In this document: piece after piece, positions 16,734 through 24,429 of the stretch
Position numbering within the stretch: the first letter of the stretch is position 1
Layout: each line of letters starts with the position of its first letter
Origin: Luminiphilus sp.
Lineage (GTDB): Bacteria > Pseudomonadota > Gammaproteobacteria > Pseudomonadales > Halieaceae
Reading direction: 5' to 3'
Length of the DNA: 39,998 nt
Assembly (NCBI GenBank): GCA_029242325.1
Contig: JAQWUD010000012.1
Location: 1 to 39,998, forward strand
Program-made: the position numbers and the translations under genes
Notes under the pieces: model-generated
Databases searched by the model: none
The model's input: only the letters and a program-made list of their open reading frames with translations
Told to the model about the DNA's origin: nothing

Positions 16734-17825
16734 ATGGCAACAGCAGTAGATTACGGGCTGGGGCCCCACACGTTTCCCCGCGGTTGGTTCGTAGTGGCTG
16801 AAAGCGCAGAGCTTGATCAGGGTCCGCGCGCGGTTCGATTTTTTGGTCGTGACCTTGCTTTGTATCGCGGAGAAAGCGGCAATCCAGTGTTGCTGGACGC
16901 CTACTGTGGGCATATGGGAACACATCTTGCCGCCAGTGATTCGGCAATGATTGTTCGTAACGGCGAGCAAATTGAGGGTGATTCGATCCGCTGCCCGTAT
17001 CATGGCTGGCGCTACAACCCTCAAGGTGAAGTCGACGACATTCCCTATCACGATGGCCCCTGTCCGAAGTCGGCCTCAATAAGGTCGTATCCGGTTGTGG
17101 ACGTGATGGGCTGCATCATGGCCTGGTTTGACGAAGAATCAGGCGAGCCCGATTATCCCGCGCCGGCGCTGGATCAATGGCAAGATCCCCCTTGGATCCA
17201 TTGGCAACTGGACCACTTGGGTGAACTGGATATTCATCCTCAGGAAGTGCTGGATAACATGTCCGATATTCGGCACCTCGGGCCAACCCATGGCGCGCCC
17301 TGTCAGTATTTCGAGAATGAGGTTAGGGACCACGTTTACATGCAGAGGCAGGGCGGCCCCATGCAGCTTTATGGAGGGGTCATGCTCTATACCACGACCT
17401 GGTATACCGGCCCCGGTATTTTGCTGTCGAAGCAAGTCTGGGGGGATACCGTCCAATTTGAACTGATTGCAAACACGCCTGTTGAGGACGGTCGAATCAA
17501 GGCCTGGCACGGATGTCTGGTCAAAGCGCAGGGGGATGTTATTACCGAGCAAGATCGAGAGATTGCGCGCCAAACTCAGGCGGGTGCGCTCGAGGCCTTC
17601 GCCACGGATTTTCAAATATGGCGGTATAAGAAGCCTGCGCTGAAGATCATGGCACTGAAGACGGACGGGCCCTTCAAAGTGGGTCGCAGCTGGTACAGCC
17701 AGTTTTATCAGGCGCGCGCAGACGTTCAAGCGAGCGTGGCCGATCTGAATGGCCTCTATCACGTGCCCGGCGTCGATACACCGGTAGATAGAAATCACGC
17801 CATCGACGACGGATTGCCAATATGA
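16734..17825 (+). CDS. Rieske non-heme iron oxygenase, KshA/DAF-36-like (second copy)
   Basis: 363 residues. Rieske ligands are Cys58/His60 (CGHMGTH) and Cys87/His90 (CPYHGW). Mononuclear iron ligands lie in DNMSDIRHLGPTHG: Asp178, His181, His186, with Asn175. The C-terminal GRSWYSQFY aligns with the RRWYxQF of KshA. As in the first Rieske protein (8100-9107), the loop between ligand pairs is long. The start at ATG 16734 follows AAAGGAGAGGGTG; a GTG at 16731 is in frame. Its stop overlaps the ketosteroid isomerase start (ATGA). That tie makes a direct role on the steroid nucleus likely, such as 9alpha-hydroxylation, though which of the two Rieske enzymes is the true KshA cannot be told. Confidence 0.88.
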   Translation: MATAVDYGLGPHTFPRGWFVVAESAELDQGPRAVRFFGRDLALYRGESGNPVLLDAYCGHMGTHLAASDSAMIVRNGEQIEGDSIRCPYHGWRYNPQGEVDDIPYHDGPCPKSASIRSYPVVDVMGCIMAWFDEESGEPDYPAPALDQWQDPPWIHWQLDHLGELDIHPQEVLDNMSDIRHLGPTHGAPCQYFENEVRDHVYMQRQGGPMQLYGGVMLYTTTWYTGPGILLSKQVWGDTVQFELIANTPVEDGRIKAWHGCLVKAQGDVITEQDREIARQTQAGALEAFATDFQIWRYKKPALKIMALKTDGPFKVGRSWYSQFYQARADVQASVADLNGLYHVPGVDTPVDRNHAIDDGLPI

Positions 17826-18226
17826 GCACCTCCGGGGCAGCGCAAGCCCTATCGGCAGATGCCGCGATCAAACTCTGCGATGCCTACCTCGACGGTTTGA
17901 CTAGGGGCGATCTCGAGGGCGTGCTCGCCTTATTTGCGGATAACGCGACGATTGAGGATCCGGTCGGTACCGAGATCAAGACCGGCACAGATGAACTGCG
18001 TGCCTTTTACCAGATCGCCTGCGATTCGATTACGGCGGCAGTGCGACAGGGCCCGCCGAGAATTGCCGGCACGGACATCGCATTTGCCTTTGTTGCAACG
18101 ATTGGCAGCGGTCCAGAAGCGATGCAGATCGATATTATCGACGTTTTTGAATCTGATGCTTCGGGCAAAGTGGCGGCCATGCGCGCGTACTGGGGGCCAG
18201 ATAATATGCGGGCTCATAGCGGCTGA
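17822..18226 (+). CDS. Delta5-3-ketosteroid isomerase (KSI)
   Basis: 134 residues of the NTF2-like fold. The segment LFADNATIEDPVGTE and the end AMRAYWGPDNMRAHSG line up with Comamonas KSI as I recall it (LFADDATVEDPVGSE; SMRALFGEKNIHAG). The catalytic residues are in register: Tyr22, Asp46 and Asp107 here match Tyr14, Asp38 and Asp99, with identical spacings of 24 and 61 residues. It should move the C5-C6 double bond of 3-oxo-Delta5 steroids into conjugation. That reaction is needed for sterols or 3beta-hydroxy-Delta5 steroids after oxidation by a 3beta-HSD such as the SDR at 1774-2547. Translation is coupled to the upstream Rieske gene. Confidence 0.93.
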   Translation: MSTSGAAQALSADAAIKLCDAYLDGLTRGDLEGVLALFADNATIEDPVGTEIKTGTDELRAFYQIACDSITAAVRQGPPRIAGTDIAFAFVATIGSGPEAMQIDIIDVFESDASGKVAAMRAYWGPDNMRAHSG

Positions 18227-18305
18227 GCGACCTTATGTTCCATTTCAGACGGTGCTCAATATCAAACATCGAAGGGCGCCGAGTTCAGGGGGGTAGGGGC
18301 AGCCC

Positions 18306-19457
18306 TCAGGAATAAGTGACTACGCTTTTGAGAATCAGGCTCACCAACATCGATTGTCGTGAAACGCCGGTTTTCGCAAAAATCGACCTGAGCTGGGCGC
18401 GTGCCGTATTGCGAGCAATCCCGAGTTCTGCTGCAGCCTGATCCAGATTCGCTCCCTCGGCGAGTAGCTTCGACAAGCTGACTTCGGCTTTTGTGAGGCC
18501 GTATAGTGACATCAGGATGCGCGTGTCGATTTCGTAACTACGCTCGGGCTCATTGATAAAGACGATCATGTGCGGGGTGTGTCCCGGCTCTACCGTCGCG
18601 TCGATCATCATGGGCTTGATGAGCAGTTCGAGGTCTGCCTTGCCCGACGGCCGGTCTACAGAGAGGGCGTTGGTGGGGGCGGGTGCGTGTTCGCGCTGTG
18701 CTGCAGCGATCGCCTCGATATACTCCTGTAGCTTTCCGCGCGCTGCCGGGCTCTCCAAATGAATCTGCTCATTCACGATCGAGAAGCCGTCTTTGTCGCG
18801 AACCAGTGTATCGGCGACGGTGTTGCGCGTCACGATCTTGCCGCGTTCATCAAGTGTGATGACGCCGACTGATTGCCTGACGAAAGTTGAGCTGTATAAA
18901 CGTCGCTCCTTATCCATCTGGATGAGCTGCATGCCATTGGCGACCGCCCGTTGAATGTGGCTGGCCAGCAATTCGAGAAAGTCGCGCTCAGCGCTGCCAA
19001 AATTTTCCGCGCTTTTCGGACGGCAGAATCGCACGCTGAACCGTTGCCCATTGGCGTTGCGCAAATCGACACCTATCATGTGATAGATATCAATCGGGGC
19101 CATGCAAAAATGGTATAGATCGGTTTGTTCGAGTGATTGGTACGACACGCACTCATCGAGAGACACAACTTTGCCCCAGGGCAGGTTGGTCATCAGGTTA
19201 GACGTGTAATAGCGATCGGTATAAGGGTTGTTGTGGTCGTCCACGAAGGTTTTGGCTAACTGCTCTGAAGATACGAACAGTAAACCCCCGTCATCTCCCT
19301 GCGGTTCGCGCATGGTGATGGAACCAAAACTGGCGTCAATGATACGGCGCGTTTCTGTCAGAAAGGCGTTATAGGGGTCCTCCTCGATGTGACCATCGTA
19401 GAGATGCCCTAAGAGCTTTGAGAAATCTGTCAGGTCAGCTTCTTTCATGCGGTGCAT
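18306..19457 (-). CDS. LuxR-type transcriptional regulator, TesR/TeiR-like
   Basis: 383 residues. The last 65 form a GerE/LuxR helix-turn-helix (LTKAEVSLSKLLAEGANLDQ, then ARNTARAQLRSIFAKTGVSR). The long N-terminal part has no receiver Asp pattern and contains a central PAS-like stretch (GVITLDERGKIVTRNTVADT), so a small-molecule sensor is likely. In Comamonas the activator of testosterone degradation, TesR/TeiR, is a LuxR-type protein of about this length, and this is the only regulator in the window. I infer that it senses a steroid and activates the flanking operons. It converges on the KSI gene and lies at the downstream end of the fadD3-hsaCAD direction. Start ATG 19457; ATG 19448 is an alternative. 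Confidence 0.82.
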   Translation of the reverse strand: MHRMKEADLTDFSKLLGHLYDGHIEEDPYNAFLTETRRIIDASFGSITMREPQGDDGGLLFVSSEQLAKTFVDDHNNPYTDRYYTSNLMTNLPWGKVVSLDECVSYQSLEQTDLYHFCMAPIDIYHMIGVDLRNANGQRFSVRFCRPKSAENFGSAERDFLELLASHIQRAVANGMQLIQMDKERRLYSSTFVRQSVGVITLDERGKIVTRNTVADTLVRDKDGFSIVNEQIHLESPAARGKLQEYIEAIAAAQREHAPAPTNALSVDRPSGKADLELLIKPMMIDATVEPGHTPHMIVFINEPERSYEIDTRILMSLYGLTKAEVSLSKLLAEGANLDQAAAELGIARNTARAQLRSIFAKTGVSRQSMLVSLILKSVVTYS

Positions 19458-19690
19458 ATCATAGCACCGCTCGTGGACCGTCAGAGTGGGTTTCCTCGGT
19501 GCCTCGGGGCGCAGTTAGACGCTAAGACTCCTAAACAGTGCCGTATTGAGCCCGTTCCGCAGCCATCTCAATGGCAATTGCCTCGATCAGACCTTCCCGC
19601 CCGCTCAGCGTTCGCCGTTGCGTCATATTTGCGCAAAGCACAAAGCGCCTCCTCCATCCCGTCACGCGTTTGGACCGGGAGAGACATTGA
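19458..19690. other. Gap between hsaD and regulator; possible 31-codon frame or relic
   Basis: These 233 bases must carry the regulator promoter if it has its own. On the minus strand a frame from ATG 19626 to TAG 19531 would encode 31 residues, including GREGLIEAIAIEMAAERAQY, an amphipathic helix-like segment that looks protein-like. No ribosome-binding site is well placed; a GGAGGAGG lies about 21 bases before. It could be the tail of a lost gene. A weak variant of the shared 9-mer (TCATAGCAC) lies near 19459. Confidence 0.3.
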
Positions 19691-20530
19691 CTAAGATCTT
19701 TCGCGCATAAAATCGAGGCAGCGACGATTAAATTGGGTTGGGTATTCTGTCATGACCCAGTGGCCGCAGCGATTAAAGACTTCCGCCTGAACGGAACGGC
19801 AGTTTTGGAGTATTTTCCATGTGCCTGACGCGGGACAAAACCGATCTTCCGTGCCCCAGAATACTAATACCGGATTGTGGATTTCGGTGAGGCGGTCGGT
19901 GAGATCAGGTATCGCCATCGTGGCCAGCACATGCGCATTTTGGCTTTGCAGCGTAAGCCACCGTTCATCAACCAACTCTTCGTCTACCACTGCCGGGTCG
20001 AAAACCAGCAACGTCAGTAGCTTCGCTAATACGTCTCGGGTGAATTCAGGAGACCCCATCGGATACTTCACCATTTCCTGGATACCTTGCATGGCAAAGT
20101 AGTCGGCCTTGGCTTCAATACCGCCGGGCGCCATCAGGATGAGTTGGTTAACGCGTCCTGGATGCTCCAATGCGGCGCCGAGGGCAACGGCTCCCCCCAA
20201 GGAGTTGCCCACCAGCGTGGCGTCTTGAAGCTGCAACGCATCCATCAGCGCAGTGAGGCCTGACACAAAAAAGTCCAGCGCGTGGTCGACGTCAGTGGGT
20301 TTTGAGGTCTTGCCGTAGCCCCACTGGTCATACACGACGCAAGTGTAACCTGCGTGCTGGAAGGCATCAACGTTGTGTTTGAAGTTGCTCCAGCCACTCG
20401 CGCCGGGGCCGCTTCCATGAATAAAAATCACGGTCCCCAGCACAGCGCCGACAGCCTGATGCTCGGTGAAGTGAATCGAGCGCCCTTCAGCGACCTCCAG
20501 GTACTGTGAGGTAGCTGGATTCGCGGCCAT
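19691..20530 (-). CDS. hsaD: HsaD-like meta-cleavage-product hydrolase
   Basis: 279 residues, alpha/beta hydrolase of the MhpC/BphD class. The oxyanion-hole motif is HGSGPGASGW. The nucleophile elbow GNSLGG gives Ser110, GTEDRF gives Asp229 and CGHWVM gives His257, so the triad is complete. HsaD/TesD splits 4,5-9,10-diseco-steroid (DSHA) into the HIP acid and 2-hydroxyhexa-2,4-dienoate, the last step of ring A/B removal. Its ATG shares the A of the hsaA stop (TGATG), and the order hsaC-hsaA-hsaD supports the assignment over other aromatic pathways. The product HIP would then be activated by the FadD3 in the same operon. Confidence 0.9.
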   Translation of the reverse strand: MAANPATSQYLEVAEGRSIHFTEHQAVGAVLGTVIFIHGSGPGASGWSNFKHNVDAFQHAGYTCVVYDQWGYGKTSKPTDVDHALDFFVSGLTALMDALQLQDATLVGNSLGGAVALGAALEHPGRVNQLILMAPGGIEAKADYFAMQGIQEMVKYPMGSPEFTRDVLAKLLTLLVFDPAVVDEELVDERWLTLQSQNAHVLATMAIPDLTDRLTEIHNPVLVFWGTEDRFCPASGTWKILQNCRSVQAEVFNRCGHWVMTEYPTQFNRRCLDFMRERS

Positions 20531-21660
20531 CAGACAAAGACGTCCTTATTGTCCATCCCCAGTTGTATGGCCCCTAGATTACGGGCAAACGACGTGGGGT
20601 TGTTGGCCACATGACAGCGCGCAATATGAATGTCGTGCCACAGGTTTTGTAAAGGATGGCCATCAAATACGGAGCGACCGCCCGCGACCTGAAAGAGGGT
20701 GTCAACTGCCTCGCTGGCTTTGTCGATCACGATAGAGGCCTGGTAGCGATACAGGACACGGTCTTCAAGACTTGGCGACCACTCTGCAGCCTCCATCTGA
20801 TCGAAGTTATGAAACATAACCGCTTCGAGTTCGCGAATCGTATTGAGCACACGGGCAATACGTTCCTGCGTTTCTACATCGCCAGCCAGTTTGGTGGGGT
20901 CGCTCGTTGCTGCGCTGGTGCGGGTCTCGATAAAGAGTTTGAGTGCCTTTCTCAGCGCGCCGATTGCCGCGGTGTTGACTACTCGGACGAAGGTTTGTGC
21001 CCAGGAGAGATCGTATATGGGATTCTCTTGGTCGTGGACACAATTGAAGCCATCCATTTGTCGGTGCGTACGATGCTCGGGGACGAAGATAGGCTGCTCG
21101 ATAACCACGTCATTGGATCCTGTGCCCTGCAGCCCCATCACGTTCCAAGTATCTTCGATATCGTACTGTGTTCTTGGAATGAGGAAGGTTCGGTAGCCAT
21201 CTCCTGGGATGACCCCGCCAAGGAGCGCCCACGTGCAATGATCCGAGCCCGAGCTCCAGCCCCAGCGCCCGCTCAGCATGAAGCCGCCCTCTGCCAGCTC
21301 GGCTTTCGCGCCGACAGGGTTATATGAGCTGCTGACCAGTGTATTCGGGTCGTCCGCGTAGACTTCTTCCTGCGCAGCTTGCGACATCAGCGCAATCTGG
21401 AAGGCGTGCACGCCAATGATGCCGCAGGCCCATGCTGTGCTCATATCGGCTTCAGCGATACGAATTTGCTCGCGGAAAAAATCCTGGGGTTTTCTCTCAA
21501 GGCCTCCCCATTGCTTGGGTAGCAGCATGGTAAAGAAGCCCGAAGCCTTGAGGGCATCGACCACCTCTTCTGACAGGCGGCGATTGTCCCGTTGCTCGGC
21601 TGACTTGCTCTCGATCAAATCCTGAATCTGTTTCGTGACCAGTGGCTCGTAACTGCTCAT
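20530..21660 (-). CDS. hsaA: HsaA-like 3-HSA hydroxylase, flavin-dependent oxygenase component
   Basis: 376 residues of the ACAD-fold group D flavin monooxygenases. FTMLLPKQWGGLERKP and AEADMSTAWACGIIGVHA near the N-terminus, GRWGWSSGSDHCTWALLGG in the middle and AGGRSVFDGHPLQNLWHDIH near the end are typical of HsaA/TesA2. The enzyme hydroxylates 3-HSA to the catechol 3,4-DHSA, the substrate of HsaC upstream. It uses reduced flavin made by HsaB, for which I see no gene in this window. ATG 21660 is preferred over ATG 21747 because the family begins near the EPLV segment and GAGATGG lies upstream. The stop overlaps the hsaD start. Confidence 0.9.
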   Translation of the reverse strand: MSSYEPLVTKQIQDLIESKSAEQRDNRRLSEEVVDALKASGFFTMLLPKQWGGLERKPQDFFREQIRIAEADMSTAWACGIIGVHAFQIALMSQAAQEEVYADDPNTLVSSSYNPVGAKAELAEGGFMLSGRWGWSSGSDHCTWALLGGVIPGDGYRTFLIPRTQYDIEDTWNVMGLQGTGSNDVVIEQPIFVPEHRTHRQMDGFNCVHDQENPIYDLSWAQTFVRVVNTAAIGALRKALKLFIETRTSAATSDPTKLAGDVETQERIARVLNTIRELEAVMFHNFDQMEAAEWSPSLEDRVLYRYQASIVIDKASEAVDTLFQVAGGRSVFDGHPLQNLWHDIHIARCHVANNPTSFARNLGAIQLGMDNKDVFV

Positions 21661-21769
21661 AGCTGAATATCCATCTCGCTGATGCGTATTTCTGTCGAAC
21701 TCACTGTAATCGCTACGATGCAGAGCCAAAAGTAAGCCCTTAATCAATATGTAGTATGTCGCAACCGTG

Positions 21770-22711
21770 CTAGTCCGTCTGAGCTATGCTGAAGTCGTGG
21801 CCCCAGTAGCTGGTAGCCGTACTTTCAAAGATGGCGTAGTGGGACCAGTCGTCTATGGTCCTGCCCTCGGCCCCGTACTCGATATCGAAGCCTCCAGGGC
21901 TACGCATATAGAAAGACACCATGTGGTCGTTGCAGTGCCTGCCTAGCGTGCCGGTCAGCGGGGTGCCGGACTGAATGCACCGGTCGTTGCAGCGCCCGAC
22001 CTCGTCGACGTTCTTTACTTCGAGCATCAGGTGCACACATTGCGCAGGCATGGGCATTTCGAAAAGCCCCAAGCTGTGGTGTCGTCGATTGCAGTGCATA
22101 AACCAAAGTCGCTTTACGGGTTCCTCAGGGTCGGGGGTAAAGCGGATTTTCATGAGGTCGGACAATCCGAAGCCGAGGACCTCGGTGAAAAATTTGGCCA
22201 TGTCATCGAACTGCGCTGCGGGGAGTACTACATGCCCCAAGCCCTGGTCGCCTGTGACAAACCCCGCCACGCCGACCGGGGAGTTAAACACCGCAAAATC
22301 GGAGACGCGACCCCAGAAGGCCTCGTGCTGCATGCCCGACGGATCTCTAAAACTGATCAGGCTTTGCACGCGACGCACAGTGCACAGTTCGGGGGAACCC
22401 CATTCCCAAGTTGTGCCTGCAACGGTCAATCGTTCAGAAACACCAAGGAGCGCTTGTTCCGAAACGGTTTCCCAGCCGATAAGGCTCAGTTGATCGGCGT
22501 CTCCTGCCTGCGCGAATAGTCGAAAAGGGTGGTCATCCATTTTCAGGAATACGGTGTCATCGCCGTTGCTAATGGAAGTGCTGACGTCCTGGAGACCGAG
22601 CACCTGCGTACCAAACGTTCGCCATTCAGCGATGTTGCGGCTGGATATGCCGAGGTAGCCCAAGCTATTGATTGCCAATGTCGATTCCTCTGTATTTGTC
22701 GCGATGCTCAA
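21770..22711 (-). CDS. hsaC: HsaC-like extradiol catechol dioxygenase
   Basis: 313 residues, type I two-domain extradiol dioxygenase. The iron ligands of the C-terminal domain are visible: His160 (GLGHVVL), His227 (CVHLMLEV) and Glu278 (GGFDIEYG). HsaC/TesB cleaves 3,4-DHSA between C4 and C5 to give DSHA. The start is TTG at 22711, whose last bases form the TGA stop of the fadD3 gene, so translation is probably coupled. No in-frame ATG is near. It is separated by 109 bases from hsaA, where no strong terminator is visible. Length is close to mycobacterial HsaC (about 300 residues). Confidence 0.92.
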   Translation of the reverse strand: MSIATNTEESTLAINSLGYLGISSRNIAEWRTFGTQVLGLQDVSTSISNGDDTVFLKMDDHPFRLFAQAGDADQLSLIGWETVSEQALLGVSERLTVAGTTWEWGSPELCTVRRVQSLISFRDPSGMQHEAFWGRVSDFAVFNSPVGVAGFVTGDQGLGHVVLPAAQFDDMAKFFTEVLGFGLSDLMKIRFTPDPEEPVKRLWFMHCNRRHHSLGLFEMPMPAQCVHLMLEVKNVDEVGRCNDRCIQSGTPLTGTLGRHCNDHMVSFYMRSPGGFDIEYGAEGRTIDDWSHYAIFESTATSYWGHDFSIAQTD

Positions 22712-24282
22712 AGCATCTCACGTAATGTCGTTTTCAACACTTTTCCCGACGCGTTGAGGGGTAGGGCGTCGCTCCACCGAATTTCCCGCGGCACCTTGTA
22801 GTTCGCCATCTTATTGCGGCACCAGGCCATGATTTCCTGCCCGTCTGGGTGTTTGGCGTCTGATGCAACGATAAATGCCACACCTACCTCGCCCATCCGA
22901 TCATCTGCTTGTGCCACAACAGCCGCCTGGCTGATATCGGGGTGTCGGATTAGCAGTTGCTCGATCTCCGCCGGATAGCAGTTGAAGCCACCCGAGATAT
23001 ACATATCTTTGAGTCGATCAGTGATGGAGAGATTACCCTGCTCGTCCAGAGCGCCGATATCACCGGTGTGCAGCCAGCCTTCGCGATCAATGGTCTGCTC
23101 GGTAGCCAGGGGGTCATTCAGATATCCCTGCATGAGGTTGTACCCACGCACGACGATCTCCCCTGTGTCACCAGCGCTCAGATGTTCTCCGGACTCATTC
23201 ACGATTGACACCTCGACATCGGGGATCGCTCGGCCGGAGGTTCTGGCAATCGTGGTGGTATCATCTCCACGCCGACACATGGTCACCAAACCGCAGGCCT
23301 CAGACAGCCCGTAGGCTGTAATAACGGTGTCTATGCCTAAAACGCTTCGCATATCGTCGATCAATTGCTGCGGGATCACCGCTGCACCCGTTGTTGCCTT
23401 CGCTAACGACGTTAGGTGTGACCTATCGAGTTCGGGGTGCATGAGAATCGAATGAAATAAAGTCGGTGGCCCCGGCATGCAAGTAATCTGGCGCGCTCCG
23501 ATCGTTTTGATCAGCGCGTTCACGTCGAACACTGCTATCGGGTGCGCCTCGGCGCCGACCAGAAGGCAAGCCAGCCAGCCCGCTTTATAGCCAAAGCTGT
23601 GAAAAAACGGATTGATGATCAAGTAGCGATCCGAATCGTCCAGCCCCAGTAGATCTACAAACACAGCGAATGCGCGCAGATTTTGACTGTGCGTTGTCAT
23701 GACTCCCTTGGGGGTGCCGGTTGTGCCTGAGGTGAACAAAATATCCGACAGGTCATCCTCCGAGACGCGATCTCTGGCTGCCGCCAGCGCCTGACTGACC
23801 GGGCTCTGGGGATCAGACAGTGCCGCTCGCCCTGCTTGTAGCAGTGCCGCGAATCCGTCCGGTCCTGGCTCATCCAGCACGATGGAGGTCAAAAGGTCGC
23901 CGCAGTCTTGGCCGTCTAACAAGGCCGGGTAATCGGTATCGAGGAACGTGCCGGCCGTTATCAGAATTTGAACACCACTGCGCCGCAGTATCTGCGCTGC
24001 TTCACTCCCGCGATAGCGCGTATTGAGCGTTACGAGCGTGCCGCCAATGTAATGTGTCGCCAAGGCGCCAACAATCCATTCCCAGCGGTTAGGAGCCCAT
24101 ATAGCTACACACGTGCCGGCTTCAGCGCCGCGTTCAAGTAGGGCGGCCGCAGTCCACCGCACATTATCCAGCAACTGAGCAAAGGTCAGGGAGAAGTGTT
24201 CTTCGCACACAAACCGCCTGTGACCCCATTTAGCGGCGGCGAACTCGAGTAACTCAGCGGTGTGTGTCGCGGGTGCGCTCAT
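22708..24282 (-). CDS. fadD3: FadD3-like HIP-CoA ligase
   Basis: 524 residues, AMP-forming ligase. Motifs: ILFTSGTTGTPKGVM (P-loop), INPFFHSFGYKAGW, ITAYGLSEACGLVTMCR, GWLHTGDIGALDEQGNLSI, and ITDRLKDMYISGGFNCYP, with Lys in NASGKVLKT. The stretches LNTRYRGSEAAQIL, NPFFHSFGYKAG and PGPPTLF follow mycobacterial FadD3 closely from memory. FadD3 adds CoA to HIP, the C/D-ring product of HsaD, and so commits it to the IpdAB route. It is the first gene of the minus operon fadD3-hsaC-hsaA-hsaD and is divergent from ipdA. That arrangement joins the end of ring A/B cleavage to the start of ring C/D breakdown. Confidence 0.92.
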   Translation of the reverse strand: MSAPATHTAELLEFAAAKWGHRRFVCEEHFSLTFAQLLDNVRWTAAALLERGAEAGTCVAIWAPNRWEWIVGALATHYIGGTLVTLNTRYRGSEAAQILRRSGVQILITAGTFLDTDYPALLDGQDCGDLLTSIVLDEPGPDGFAALLQAGRAALSDPQSPVSQALAAARDRVSEDDLSDILFTSGTTGTPKGVMTTHSQNLRAFAVFVDLLGLDDSDRYLIINPFFHSFGYKAGWLACLLVGAEAHPIAVFDVNALIKTIGARQITCMPGPPTLFHSILMHPELDRSHLTSLAKATTGAAVIPQQLIDDMRSVLGIDTVITAYGLSEACGLVTMCRRGDDTTTIARTSGRAIPDVEVSIVNESGEHLSAGDTGEIVVRGYNLMQGYLNDPLATEQTIDREGWLHTGDIGALDEQGNLSITDRLKDMYISGGFNCYPAEIEQLLIRHPDISQAAVVAQADDRMGEVGVAFIVASDAKHPDGQEIMAWCRNKMANYKVPREIRWSDALPLNASGKVLKTTLREML

Positions 24283-24429
24283 TATTCTGAGGTCCTGTTT
24301 TCGCCTCTAAGTACCGATGGCTTGTAAGTTAAGCAAGCGGCGCCCAGCTGTCATAGTCTCAATGGAGGATGCTGCTGTCCTTGGTGACTTCGATACTGCG
24401 AGTCTGATGAGGATCTTAGGGCAATTCCC
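24283..24429. promoter_or_regulatory. Divergent promoter region fadD3-hsaCAD / ipdAB operon
   Basis: 147 bases between two major steroid operons. They contain GTCATAGTC at 24350-24358 and an inverted repeat GCTTG-N9-CAAGC at 24320-24338. The CTTG/CAAG arms recall the mycobacterial KstR2 box (CAAGnnCTTG), but with arms in reversed order and longer spacing, so it is not a match. No good sigma-70 hexamer pair is seen. Confidence 0.5.
24350..24358 (+). promoter_or_regulatory. Candidate regulatory 9-mer GTCATAGTC (copy 4)
   Basis: Exact copy about 70 bases upstream of the ipdA start. Like copy 3 it is followed by TC (GTCATAGTCTC). Confidence 0.4.

Noticed and set aside
20656-21327. 223-codon plus-strand frame opposite hsaA
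   Set aside because: Antisense to hsaA, no recognisable motif and no ribosome-binding site.
24320-24338. Possible KstR2 operator in the fadD3/ipdA intergenic region (GCTTG-N9-CAAGC)
   Set aside because: The arms are in the reverse order and further apart than in the mycobacterial box, and no TetR gene is nearby. Kept only as a plain inverted repeat.
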